Of a stretch of DNA of 64,000 nt, positions 17,769 to 26,443 are shown one piece after another. Source of the DNA: Flavobacterium sp. IMCC34852. GTDB taxonomy: Bacteria > Bacteroidota > Bacteroidia > Flavobacteriales > Flavobacteriaceae. The position numbers and the translations under genes were made by a program. The stretch spans positions 2,356,001 through 2,420,000 of the forward strand of contig NZ_CP121446.1 of NCBI RefSeq assembly GCF_030643905.1, in the 5' to 3' direction. Position 1 is the stretch's first letter. Every line of letters begins with the position of its first letter. The notes below the pieces were generated by a model that ran no database searches, had not been told where the DNA came from, and saw only the letters and a list, made by a program, of their open reading frames with translations.

Positions 17769-18803
17769 TTAATTGGTTTTAGGGTTAGACAATCCATTAT
17801 CGGCATTGATAATTTTAAGAAGCTCAACGGTAAACTTTCGAGCGTCGGGAGCAGATAAATGAGACCATTCCGGGCAGTCAAACTGTAGTTGTTTGTAATC
17901 TTCAAAATAGTAACTTTTAACCTGTGCTTGTTTTACCAATTCATCCCAGAAAGTAGCTCTAGGAAAAGCCATATCTTCGCCTTTTTTGAGCATTCCACTA
18001 GATGGACATCTGACTAAAATTACCTTTCCGCCTTTGGCTTTAAACTTTTCTAAATCTTTTAAAAAGAAAGCCATAGTACTTTTTTTATCCGGTGGTGGCG
18101 CACTTTTACCAAAAAATCCCCAAACTCTCTTAATAGAATTGGCAAAAGCAGTGTCTTTGGCGGTACGTTCGGTCATGGTTGTATTTCTGTCGACACGGGT
18201 ATCATTAAAATTATAAAAAGGCGGAAAATCGGGTTCTCCGGTACGGTTCCCTATTTTGATTCGGCCCAGCAAAGCTTTTAAATCTATATCATCAGACCAT
18301 TCCTCTTCGCTGCCCGACATCATTACTAAATTACTTTGTAAAGGCAAGGAGATATAATGATTCAATTGTTGGGCATAAGTTCGATTGTGAAAATAATCGA
18401 CTTTGGTTTGCGGACGCTTCCAAGGCGAAGCTTCAGGATAAGTGGTAGAAAAAAATAATCCGGGTGTGACACCTACGAGAATCGTTCCTTTGAAGTCGGT
18501 TTTCTCTACTAAATCGTGAAAAATCGGCAAGGGTGAGGAACCGGGTGAAGCCAACTGAAGGGGTTTTCTTCCCGTACTTTTTTCCCATTCGTCCACTTGA
18601 ACATCAAAAAGAACACGAGAAGAACCAATTAAGATGACATCGTCATTGGTTAAACTTTTGACCTTGTCCCTTTGCACAGCCCAGAGATCTTTGTTGTCAT
18701 CAATATTGGGGTAGAAACCCTGTGAACGCCAGTAGCCTTCCCAAGCGCCCAGACTTACTGCACTAATCAGCACAGCAATGAGTAGTGATTGTTTTAAATT
18801 CAT
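17769..18803 (-). CDS. SGNH/AlgX-like membrane-anchored partner of the MBOAT protein
   Basis: 344 residues with an N-terminal membrane anchor (about 5-22) and an extracytoplasmic domain. ILIGSSRVLFDVQV (about 57-70) holds the block-I nucleophile serine (GSSR), and EWSHLSAPDARKF (about 313-325) supplies the C-terminal histidine of the SGNH hydrolase fold. Proteins of this kind take the acyl group delivered by MBOAT and transfer it to a polysaccharide. First gene of the two-gene operon. Confidence 0.75.
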   Translation of the reverse strand: MNLKQSLLIAVLISAVSLGAWEGYWRSQGFYPNIDDNKDLWAVQRDKVKSLTNDDVILIGSSRVLFDVQVDEWEKSTGRKPLQLASPGSSPLPIFHDLVEKTDFKGTILVGVTPGLFFSTTYPEASPWKRPQTKVDYFHNRTYAQQLNHYISLPLQSNLVMMSGSEEEWSDDIDLKALLGRIKIGNRTGEPDFPPFYNFNDTRVDRNTTMTERTAKDTAFANSIKRVWGFFGKSAPPPDKKSTMAFFLKDLEKFKAKGGKVILVRCPSSGMLKKGEDMAFPRATFWDELVKQAQVKSYYFEDYKQLQFDCPEWSHLSAPDARKFTVELLKIINADNGLSNPKTN

Positions 18804-18852
18804 TTTATATAGTTATTGGTTGGTTTGAAAAATATAGGATACTCGAAAGCAT

Positions 18853-18890
18853 AAAAAAACAGCAACTTTAAATTTTAAAATTGCTGTTTT
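18853..18890 (-). terminator. Terminator downstream of the DUF4242 gene
   Basis: On the minus strand AAAACAGCAATTTTAAAATTTAAAGTTGCTGTTTTTTT makes a stem of at least 8 bp (AACAGCAA/TTGCTGTT) followed by Ts, directly after the stop codon. Confidence 0.8.
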
Positions 18891-18894
18891 CCGG

Positions 18895-19167
18895 TTATTC
18901 AGCAGTCATAGGACTTATGGTATTAACCACTTTACAGATTTTATTAGCGGGGAAACCACCTTGCTTGGCGTGTTCTAAGATTAGTTGTTCATCCGGAGCC
19001 AAATAAACACAATAAATTTTATCGCCGGTTACAAAACTTTCCACCCATTGGATATCGGGACCTAAGTTTTTTAAAACACTGCAGGAGGCTTGTGAAATTC
19101 CTTTTAATTGGTCAGCGTTTAAATCTCCGGCACCCGGAATTTCTCTTTCGATAATAAATTTAGGCAT
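18895..19167 (-). CDS. DUF4242 (SCO4226-like) small protein
   Basis: 90 residues, a ferredoxin-like alpha/beta barrel family (DUF4242; one member, SCO4226, binds nickel). Visible family features are the start PKFIIEREIPGAG, the central WVESFVTGDKIYCVYLAPDE and the C-terminal HAKQGGFPANKICKV. Function is unknown. Single gene with its own terminator. Confidence 0.85.
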   Translation of the reverse strand: MPKFIIEREIPGAGDLNADQLKGISQASCSVLKNLGPDIQWVESFVTGDKIYCVYLAPDEQLILEHAKQGGFPANKICKVVNTISPMTAE

Positions 19168-19365
19168 AAGATTCTAATTTAAATAAACTCCTACTCTTGT
19201 GGCTTTTCGGTATTGCCCCGTTGATTTGAGTGGTTTCTGGACTCCACTGACAATTTGAGGCAATGGCAATTTAACACTTTTTTTTCTAATATATTTATTT
19301 AACCATTATTAATCAGTTACTTATAAGATAATCGGTCAAAAAAACGGCTGAGTGAATATGTTTGG

Positions 19366-19373
19366 TATATTTG
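19366..19373 (+). promoter_or_regulatory. Probable -7 box (TATATTTG)
   Basis: TAnnTTTG match 26 bases before the ATG of the trypsin-like gene. Confidence 0.5.
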
Positions 19374-19398
19374 AGTTATAACATCGAATCGCTTTCCT

Positions 19399-20424
19399 AT
19401 GAAAAATAGTAAACTCTTGAAACAACTAGAACTTACTCACGAGCAAACTTCTCCACTGTTCCGTATCATGTTTACCCAGAACAGTCATGAGCCCAACAGA
19501 AGACATTTTGAAAACAACATTTGCGCCTTTCATATCGGGAATGGTTACATTCTTTCTGTGGCTCACAATTTAAAGACAGAAGCTAAGATTTTTAAGTCGA
19601 TTGAAGAGCGAATTTTTATCCACGAAATTCTTCCTCAGTTGAATGAAGCCCAAAAGCAGTTATTTCTAAATTGCTTTCTCTTAGACGAAAGCGTTCAAAA
19701 AAGATATTGGAATAGCAATAACCCAAGCGATTATCAGTTTGCTGTTGAGACACTCAAACAAATTAATTTTGATACACGTTGGGTTACTTTTTTGGAAAAA
19801 AAAATTTGCAAGGCCCATTTGATTGTCCAATTCAAAGACCAGCATTTTTATCATAAACCCGAACTTTCTGCGCATTTTTCTTCGGCAAACTATTTTGCGG
19901 AACCGGCCATTAACCGTCATACATTTTTAGTCGAAGTGGAACTAGTGGAAGCTTTTTACGCTGATGATATAGCATTGTACCGGATTGTAAATACACCAAA
20001 AGAAATTATTCACGCAATGCCTAGTGTTTCCATTGATTATGCGATTTTGAATGATGTCCAGGAACATTACTATTGCCTGCAAAATTCGCCTACCAGTGAA
20101 GTCGGAAAACTATTGAACAAAGCCCAAATCGAAGGCTTTACGGAGCATTTTGCGATTTTCCCTGAAAGGATTGGCGGCAATTATATACTCGAAGGCTTGC
20201 GTTATTTGATTAAAGGTTATTTCCGCTTTGGTTCTTCCGGCGCGCCTTATTTGGTTTATGATGAATTGCAAAATGAGTTTAAAGTCAATGCCATTCAAAG
20301 TGAAGCCTGCCCGATTCAATTATCGATTGATAACAAACGTGATGGGAATTTTCAATATGTGAATGCGATTGCTACGCCGTTGTACAACATTAAAGAAAAG
20401 CTGGAATTTTATTTGAACCAATAA
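19399..20424 (+). CDS. Divergent trypsin-like protein without signal peptide
   Basis: 341 residues, not close to any named family. Three spaced motifs match the chymotrypsin triad in the right order: H56 in GNGYILSVAHNL, D189/D190 in YADDIALYRI, and S280 in FRFGSSGAPYLVYD (compare GDSGGP). A roughly 110-residue insert lies between His and Asp. No signal peptide or TM segment is visible, so it should be cytoplasmic, which is unusual for this fold outside stress proteases and defence-linked trypsin-like proteins. It stands alone with its own promoter, convergent with the M28 peptidase gene. Protease activity is an inference. Confidence 0.6.
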   Translation: MKNSKLLKQLELTHEQTSPLFRIMFTQNSHEPNRRHFENNICAFHIGNGYILSVAHNLKTEAKIFKSIEERIFIHEILPQLNEAQKQLFLNCFLLDESVQKRYWNSNNPSDYQFAVETLKQINFDTRWVTFLEKKICKAHLIVQFKDQHFYHKPELSAHFSSANYFAEPAINRHTFLVEVELVEAFYADDIALYRIVNTPKEIIHAMPSVSIDYAILNDVQEHYYCLQNSPTSEVGKLLNKAQIEGFTEHFAIFPERIGGNYILEGLRYLIKGYFRFGSSGAPYLVYDELQNEFKVNAIQSEACPIQLSIDNKRDGNFQYVNAIATPLYNIKEKLEFYLNQ

Positions 20425-20427
20425 TCA

Positions 20428-21777
20428 TTATTTACCGGTACTGCGCATTACTGCCGATGGGAAAACTACAACACTTTCTTGTCCGTTTTTGTGTACGCTG
20501 GCTACCCCAAAATAATAGTTATCAATTACAATTCCTTTCAATTCAAAGGCATCCACGTTACCAACAAACCGACTATTTTCCCATTGTGGAGCAGTGGTCA
20601 AACGCCAATAAATTTTGTAGCCTATCACGGAATCATCGGCCACTTTGTCCCATTTGAGTTTGGTATTAGGTTCAACAACGCCGCCAATAGTGACATTTTT
20701 AGGTTCCGGTGGTGACCAACCTAAACCGGCTAGTACAATAGCATTGACAGCGGTGAGCTTTTTGGCATATTCAAAATTGACGCCTTCAATAACATCGCCA
20801 TAATTAATTCCGTTTTCAACTCTGGTATTTTGGTGTTGGCGATTGTAATTTTCGTGGGCTTCCATAATGCGAACACCCGGATAACCCAAATCATTAAACG
20901 GACGGTGATGTCCGCCACGACCAAATCGGTCTAAACGATACACCATCATCGGATTCATTTCGGGCATGTAGGTCGTCACTGATTTATGAATGTAACGCGC
21001 CAATTGACGGGAAATCCCATCTACTTCTCCGCCATAAAAACGGCGTTGGTTTCTTTCTTTTTCGGTTTCGGTTACCGGTGTTGGCTCTGAAAATATGCGG
21101 AAAGTTCTATTGTCGATTACGCCGTCTACACCTTCAATGTTTCCTATCATATCGTTGTTTAAAACACCTATAATTTCCCAATTGTTCTTTTTGGCAAATT
21201 CCGCAAAACCTTTTCCGCCAAACAAACCTTGTTCTTCACCTGACAATCCTAAGTAAATAATACTATTTTCAAAACTGTATTTAGACAACACTCTGGCGGC
21301 TTCTATAGTTCCGGCCATGCCCGAAGCATTGTCGTTGGCACCCGGCGCATCATTGGTATAATCCATTGTATCAGAATTGCGACTGTCGATGTCGCCGGTC
21401 ATAATCACAAAACGATTGGGATATTTGGTTCCTCTTTGAATAGCCACCACATTCACAACATAGGCTTCTTTGGGAATTCTGCTGCCGTCTTTAGGCGTAA
21501 CCAAATCCTTTTGGTAAAAGACATCTAAACAATTTTTACACTCCTTGTCTATCTTATCAAATTCGGCTTTGATCCAACGTCTCGCTGCTCCAATCCCTCG
21601 TGTATTGGAAAGCGTGTCACTAAAGGTATTTCGGGTACCAAAATCGGCTAAAGTGCGGATGTCTTTTTCAAGGCGCTGGGCAGAAACAGCGTCAATGATA
21701 GCATAAAAGCGACTATCGGTTTGGGCAGTTACTGATATTGCCCCCATCATGGTTAAGAGTACAAAGCACTTTTTCAT
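20428..21777 (-). CDS. Secreted M28 family zinc metallopeptidase with fibronectin III-like C-terminus
   Basis: 449 residues with a signal peptide (1-18, ending VTAQ). The M28 co-catalytic zinc site is visible: MTGDIDSRN (usual GHxDS has Asp in place of His), PGANDNASGMAGTIEAARVL, SGEEQGLFG, LNNDMIGN and MEAHENYNRQHQ. A fibronectin III-like domain (about 355-445; PNTKLKWDKVADDSVIGYKIYW) follows. Probably a periplasmic or surface aminopeptidase. Nine bases upstream ends a T9SS-secreted LRR protein on the same strand. Confidence 0.85.
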   Translation of the reverse strand: MKKCFVLLTMMGAISVTAQTDSRFYAIIDAVSAQRLEKDIRTLADFGTRNTFSDTLSNTRGIGAARRWIKAEFDKIDKECKNCLDVFYQKDLVTPKDGSRIPKEAYVVNVVAIQRGTKYPNRFVIMTGDIDSRNSDTMDYTNDAPGANDNASGMAGTIEAARVLSKYSFENSIIYLGLSGEEQGLFGGKGFAEFAKKNNWEIIGVLNNDMIGNIEGVDGVIDNRTFRIFSEPTPVTETEKERNQRRFYGGEVDGISRQLARYIHKSVTTYMPEMNPMMVYRLDRFGRGGHHRPFNDLGYPGVRIMEAHENYNRQHQNTRVENGINYGDVIEGVNFEYAKKLTAVNAIVLAGLGWSPPEPKNVTIGGVVEPNTKLKWDKVADDSVIGYKIYWRLTTAPQWENSRFVGNVDAFELKGIVIDNYYFGVASVHKNGQESVVVFPSAVMRSTGK

Positions 21778-21786
21778 TTCGTTTAA

Positions 21787-22809
21787 TTATAATTTCACAA
21801 AGGGTTGGGTTGCCATTCCCTGGTTGGTTTCCAAGGTAATGAAATAAGTGCCTTGGGATAAGAAACCAACATCGATAGCAACACTATCGAAAGTTACTAC
21901 TTTTTGACCTAACATATCATAAATAAAACCGGCTTTAACAATTGTTTGAGGTGATAAGACCAGATTCAACTTTCCGTTGGTTGGATTGGGATAAATGGAA
22001 AAGTTAACTGTGCTGAGAGTATTGGGAACCGATAAAGCACAAGTGCTATTGCAATCTGTTGTTAGGGTTTTGCCTGTCGTATTAAAATTAATCCCGTAAA
22101 ACACGGCATCGAATTCACCTTCATCATAACAAATATAATTCAGCAACGGATTGTTGCCAAACTCAAAATTGTGCAACGGTGGCGGCACTTGTCTGCCATA
22201 TCTGGCAAAATCACTAGACACTATTCCGTTCTTTAGATACAAACTGGTTAAAAAGGGATTGTTTGCAATCCATAAAAATCGAACTTGTGTTCCGCAAAGG
22301 TTAATGGTAGTCAGCGAAGTATTTTCGCCCCAAATTCTCCACAATGCGGGGAGGTTTTGCAAATCCACAGCCGTTATTGGATTATTGGAAAAATTAATAC
22401 TTTGCAAATGGGGCAGATTCTCAATGCCTTGGAGCGATGTTAAACCACAATTCATACAACTGATTCCGTTTAAATTATTTAAGCTGCCTAACGGTAATAA
22501 AGTCAAATTGTTATAGTTACAATTTAACCAACTCAGGTTCATAAAGTTTTCTATTCCCGATAAGGAAACAATTGAGGAATTACTCAAATCAAGTTGATAA
22601 ACTGCCATGGCCTCAGCCGCTTCAATTTCGTTATCGTTGTTGGCATCAATTACTATAAAATTGTTGTCACTACCAACCGCAGTTCCGTTATTTACGGTGG
22701 CTGTCAACAGCTTGTTTTTAAAATTGATATCCTGAAAATTGATTATTTGTGCTTGAGTGCACAAACACAATACAAGGAAAATACAACAGAAGTAACTTTT
22801 AGTCATCAA
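21787..22809 (-). CDS. Secreted leucine-rich-repeat protein with type IX secretion sorting domain
   Basis: 340 residues. Signal peptide (about 1-20, CLCTQAQ), then a run of short LRRs (about 70-215, with repeated LxxLxLxxN patterns such as LSWLNCNYNNLTLLPLG), then a type A T9SS C-terminal domain (about 268-340: IYPNPTNGKLNL, DMLGQKV, GTYFITL). It would be exported to the cell surface through the type IX system of Bacteroidota. Ligand unknown. Probably co-transcribed with the M28 peptidase. Confidence 0.85.
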   Translation of the reverse strand: MMTKSYFCCIFLVLCLCTQAQIINFQDINFKNKLLTATVNNGTAVGSDNNFIVIDANNDNEIEAAEAMAVYQLDLSNSSIVSLSGIENFMNLSWLNCNYNNLTLLPLGSLNNLNGISCMNCGLTSLQGIENLPHLQSINFSNNPITAVDLQNLPALWRIWGENTSLTTINLCGTQVRFLWIANNPFLTSLYLKNGIVSSDFARYGRQVPPPLHNFEFGNNPLLNYICYDEGEFDAVFYGINFNTTGKTLTTDCNSTCALSVPNTLSTVNFSIYPNPTNGKLNLVLSPQTIVKAGFIYDMLGQKVVTFDSVAIDVGFLSQGTYFITLETNQGMATQPFVKL

Positions 22810-22917
22810 GCTAATTATTTACAAATGATAAAGTTATACAATTTGGTGAAGTATTTAATTACAACTAAATAATAATCTTTGAAAAAAGTATTTTATTTTT
22901 CCGGGGTAAAATATAAC

Positions 22918-22925
22918 TATATTTG
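22918..22925 (+). promoter_or_regulatory. Probable -7 box (TATATTTG)
   Basis: TAnnTTTG match about 54 bases before the ATG of the TPR protein gene. Confidence 0.45.
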
Positions 22926-22978
22926 GTTTTGATTATCTATTTTGGAGTCAAATTAAATTAAGACATAAGCACCTCAAC

Positions 22979-24448
22979 ATGAAAAAAATACTTTACCTTA
23001 TATTACTAACCAATATCAGTAATACTATTTTTTCTCAACCCTTTAAAAGAACCGTTTTTGATTACAAGCAACTGCCTTATAGTTACGCAAAGTGTGATGA
23101 TACAGTACTTGCAGAATTAGACAAAGCCATCAATGCTGTCAATCAGTATAACAGTTCCGAAGCGGTGTTGATTGCCAAAGCAATTTATGACACTCATGAA
23201 AATTGTACTGAGTCGCATTTGATTTACGGGATGAGTTTATTTAGAAACGGAAAGGTTTTAGAAGGATTGGAAATTATTGACAAAGCCATTTCAAAATTTG
23301 GCAGTTTTCCTGATTTGATTAAGCAAAGAATATCGATGCAATTGGAACTGTATGAAAATGGTGTTGGCCAAAAAAATATTGACGGTAATAGTATCTTCAC
23401 TTCCGGAAAGAATGCCCTACCTTTTGAGGAAGAACAATTCAAAAGCGAAAATCTGAATAACGCCTTAACGGATTTGGAGTACCTGACTTCTCTTTTACCT
23501 GATGATTTCAACAATCAATACCTGTTTGGGCGAGTACTGCAAACCAAAAATGAATTCGAAAAATCGAATATTGTATTTGAAAAACTGACCCAAGTACCGG
23601 ATTATAGTTTGGTAGCAAAATACAATTTGGCACAAAACTACAATAGTTTAAAACAATACGACAAGGCCGAAAATGAGTATTTATCCCTTCTAGAAATCAA
23701 ACCCGATGAACCTGAAATACTGAGAGCTATAGCGCGCTTTTATGAAGAGCAAAATAAAGCTACCCAACAAGAACACTACGAAAAACTGGCTTATTACTTT
23801 ACTTGTGTACCTAACTTTTTAGATTTCCCTTATACTCCTGAAAATTTTAATATGGTAAGTATTTTTGGAGACGGAAAAATACCTGCCAAGGAAAAATCAG
23901 AAAAATTAAAAGACATTCAAAAAAATCAACCTCAGGAAATCTTGATTAATATTTGCTTGGTAATATTAAATATCCATACCAATCATGGCAATGGTTTAGA
24001 AACAGAAGCTACCAAAATTCTTCAAAAAATAGGCAAACCGGCTTTAGATAAAACACACCAACTCTTATTTACCGATATTTCAACCTGTACAGTTTCTAAT
24101 TTGGGAGAAATTATGGCTACAGTAAAAGACGAAAGTTCCTGGAACGTTTTTGTTGAATATCTTCCCAACATAGCCAATATGCCATCAACCTTAATTCCAC
24201 CTAATATGCCCGAACTCATTATCCAATTTGATGAAGAAAGAGGTTTAAAAGAAGTTTTAAAAATAACAAAAGGTTTACTTTCTCAAGAAAAAAAACAATC
24301 AGATTCACCGTTTGCCGGTTTGGGTTCTGACTATGTTTTTTATTTGCCTCTAAAGGAGCTAAACACTCAAAAAGTTATCAAGGCCGCTAAAGATTTAGGG
24401 TACACAGAGGCCGAAATTGCTTTGTTAAAAAAAGAAATTAAAGACTAA
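22979..24448 (+). CDS. Exported tetratricopeptide-repeat protein
   Basis: 489 residues with a signal peptide (about 1-20, NTIFSQ). TPR-like helical pairs occupy about 45-265 (for example YLFGRVLQTKNEFEKSNIVFEKL and ARFYEEQNKATQQEHYEKLAYYF). The C-terminal 200 residues are helical without a recognised domain. No enzymatic motif. A stand-alone gene between an LRR protein and a PLP enzyme; function unknown. Confidence 0.65.
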   Translation: MKKILYLILLTNISNTIFSQPFKRTVFDYKQLPYSYAKCDDTVLAELDKAINAVNQYNSSEAVLIAKAIYDTHENCTESHLIYGMSLFRNGKVLEGLEIIDKAISKFGSFPDLIKQRISMQLELYENGVGQKNIDGNSIFTSGKNALPFEEEQFKSENLNNALTDLEYLTSLLPDDFNNQYLFGRVLQTKNEFEKSNIVFEKLTQVPDYSLVAKYNLAQNYNSLKQYDKAENEYLSLLEIKPDEPEILRAIARFYEEQNKATQQEHYEKLAYYFTCVPNFLDFPYTPENFNMVSIFGDGKIPAKEKSEKLKDIQKNQPQEILINICLVILNIHTNHGNGLETEATKILQKIGKPALDKTHQLLFTDISTCTVSNLGEIMATVKDESSWNVFVEYLPNIANMPSTLIPPNMPELIIQFDEERGLKEVLKITKGLLSQEKKQSDSPFAGLGSDYVFYLPLKELNTQKVIKAAKDLGYTEAEIALLKKEIKD

Positions 24449-24487
24449 AGTCGACAGTCCAATATTTTAACAATTCAAACTATAAAT

Positions 24488-25711
24488 TTAAAAAACGTTC
24501 AGTTCAGTCATACACCGTTTCATCATTTGATAAGTGCGTTCAATATCGTTGTCTAACCCAATAGAGAAACGGATCAATCCGTCTGTCAACCCCATTTCTT
24601 GTTGCTCTTCCATAGGAATTTCACTCGAAGTAGAAGTTCCAGGAGCGCTAAATAGTGTTTTATAAAAGCCCAAACTTACCGCCAAGTAACCCAAGTTTCT
24701 GTGTTGCATTAATTCCATTAATTCATTGGCTTTATCCAAAGTACCTACATCAATCGTCATCATGCCGCCAAAACCGTATTCGGGATTGATCATACTCGCA
24801 TACAATTCGTGACTCGGATGACTCGGCAAACCGGGATAAACGACTTTCAAACCGTCTTGTTCAAATTTTTGAGCCAAATACAAGGCATTATGACTATGCT
24901 GTTTTATGCGAATGTGTAATGTGCGTAAGTTTTTTAAAATACTGGAAGCCCGAAGACTGTCCATCGTTGGCCCCAAAAGCATGCTCGCACCGTCATTTAC
25001 ATTCTTCAAATCATTGATAAAATCCTGCGAAGCACAAACCACGCCACCAACGGTATCACTACTGCCGTTGATAAACTTAGTCAAACTGTGAATTACTACA
25101 TCGGCACCCAACTTAGCAGGAGCGACAGATAAAGGCGAAAAAGTATTGTCAACGACTAATTTAATATTGTGCTCTTTGGCAATAATCGCTAAAGCTTCTA
25201 TATCGGCTACTTCCAATAACGGATTGCTTACCGTTTCACAATACAACACTTTTGTATTGGGCGTAATCGCGGCAACTACTTGGTCCAATTTGGTAATATC
25301 CACAAAACGGGTTTTGATATTCCATTTGGGCAACATGTTTTTCATAAAAGCATACGTTCCTCCGTAAATGGTGCGGCTGGAGACAATCTCATCTCCGGCA
25401 GCACACAACTGGAGCAAAACAGGCGTAATCGCACCCATACCGGAGGCTGAAACGTTGGCACTTTCCGTACCTTCCATCGCAGCCAAAGCTTGTCCTAAAT
25501 ACAAATTCATAGGCGAAGAATGGCGTGAGTATAAATAACAACCTTCGGCATTGCCTTCAAAAGTATCAAACATGGTTTTGGCCGAAAGAAAAGTATAAGT
25601 CGAGCTATCAGAGATAGAAGGATTCACGCCTCCAAACTCTCCGAAGTATTGCAAATCCTGGATTTTATCGGCAGGATGAAAAGGTTCTAAAGTAGATTGT
25701 TCGTAGTTCAT
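24488..25711 (-). CDS. Cys/Met metabolism PLP-dependent enzyme (gamma-lyase/synthase family)
   Basis: 407 residues of the trans-sulfuration fold-type I family. The PLP lysine sits in VVIHSLTKFINGSSDTVGG (about residues 203-221); SRHSSPMNLYLGQALAAMEG and RTIYGGTYAF are further family marks. True methionine gamma-lyases have a cysteine at the second glycine of YGG, so cystathionine gamma-synthase/lyase-like activity is more likely. The gene is divergent from an Lrp-family regulator, which fits amino-acid-responsive control. Confidence 0.85.
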   Translation of the reverse strand: MNYEQSTLEPFHPADKIQDLQYFGEFGGVNPSISDSSTYTFLSAKTMFDTFEGNAEGCYLYSRHSSPMNLYLGQALAAMEGTESANVSASGMGAITPVLLQLCAAGDEIVSSRTIYGGTYAFMKNMLPKWNIKTRFVDITKLDQVVAAITPNTKVLYCETVSNPLLEVADIEALAIIAKEHNIKLVVDNTFSPLSVAPAKLGADVVIHSLTKFINGSSDTVGGVVCASQDFINDLKNVNDGASMLLGPTMDSLRASSILKNLRTLHIRIKQHSHNALYLAQKFEQDGLKVVYPGLPSHPSHELYASMINPEYGFGGMMTIDVGTLDKANELMELMQHRNLGYLAVSLGFYKTLFSAPGTSTSSEIPMEEQQEMGLTDGLIRFSIGLDNDIERTYQMMKRCMTELNVF

Positions 25712-25823
25712 TAGGATATATATTTAACAATTCAAAATTGAACATATATAGATTAATAATCAATACAAATATTTATTTATAGAATAAAAATCTATCTTTA
25801 ATACGAAAGTTAGTTTTTAATAC

Positions 25824-25831
25824 TATATTTG
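25824..25831 (+). promoter_or_regulatory. Probable -7 box of the Lrp gene (TATATTTG)
   Basis: TAnnTTTG match in the divergent intergenic region, about 58 bases before the Lrp ATG. The AT-rich region around it could hold an autoregulatory Lrp site. Confidence 0.45.
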
Positions 25832-25889
25832 ATGTAAATTTCAATCAATCCTAGATTTTAAAACTAAAACCAAACTCATTACTCTTTAA

Positions 25890-26342
25890 ATGGACACTAC
25901 TGATAAAAAACTCCTCGCCCTGCTCCAACAAGACACTAAAAAAACCACCAAAGAGCTGTCGGTAAAACTAAATCTTTCCGTTACTGCCGTATACGAACGC
26001 ATCAAAAAACTCGAACGCGAAGGCATCATTGATCAATATGTAGCCTTACTGAATCGGAATAAAATTGATAAAAGTTTTGTAGTTTTTTGTCATATCAAAT
26101 TGATTCAACACACCAAAGAATTCTTAACCACTTTTGAACACCAAGTAGTAAAACTTGACGAAGTTTTAGAGTGTTTTCACGTTAGTGGTGATTACGATTA
26201 TATCTTAAAAATATGTGTCAAAGACATGGAAGCTTACCGCGAATTTATGGTAACCAAACTGACTACACTGCAACACATTGGCAGTACACACAGCACTTTC
26301 ATGATTGGGGAAGTTAAAAATACCACGGCATTTACAATATGA
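25890..26342 (+). CDS. Lrp/AsnC family transcriptional regulator
   Basis: 150 residues. The N-terminal helix-turn-helix (DKKLLALLQQDTKKTTKELS, then LNLSVTAVYERIKKLEREGII) and the C-terminal RAM effector domain (HVSGDYDYILKICVKDMEAY) are both complete. Such proteins bind DNA as octamers or dimers and respond to an amino acid. It is divergent from the Cys/Met PLP enzyme gene, its likely target. Confidence 0.92.
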   Translation: MDTTDKKLLALLQQDTKKTTKELSVKLNLSVTAVYERIKKLEREGIIDQYVALLNRNKIDKSFVVFCHIKLIQHTKEFLTTFEHQVVKLDEVLECFHVSGDYDYILKICVKDMEAYREFMVTKLTTLQHIGSTHSTFMIGEVKNTTAFTI

Positions 26343-26396
26343 AATGAACTATAGTTTTTAAGCAAAGAATTTCTCTTTTTAGTGAAATAAAAACTG

Positions 26397-26404
26397 TAAT
26401 TTTG
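26397..26404 (+). promoter_or_regulatory. Probable -7 box of lpdA (TAATTTTG)
   Basis: TAnnTTTG match 40 bases before the lpdA ATG. Confidence 0.45.
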
Positions 26405-26443
26405 TGACGCAAAAAAATAAAACACACTAATTTATATACTATC

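Noticed and set aside
24488..25711. Methionine gamma-lyase as a firm name
   Set aside because: The diagnostic cysteine of that enzyme is replaced by Gly in the YGG motif, so only the wider family is supported.
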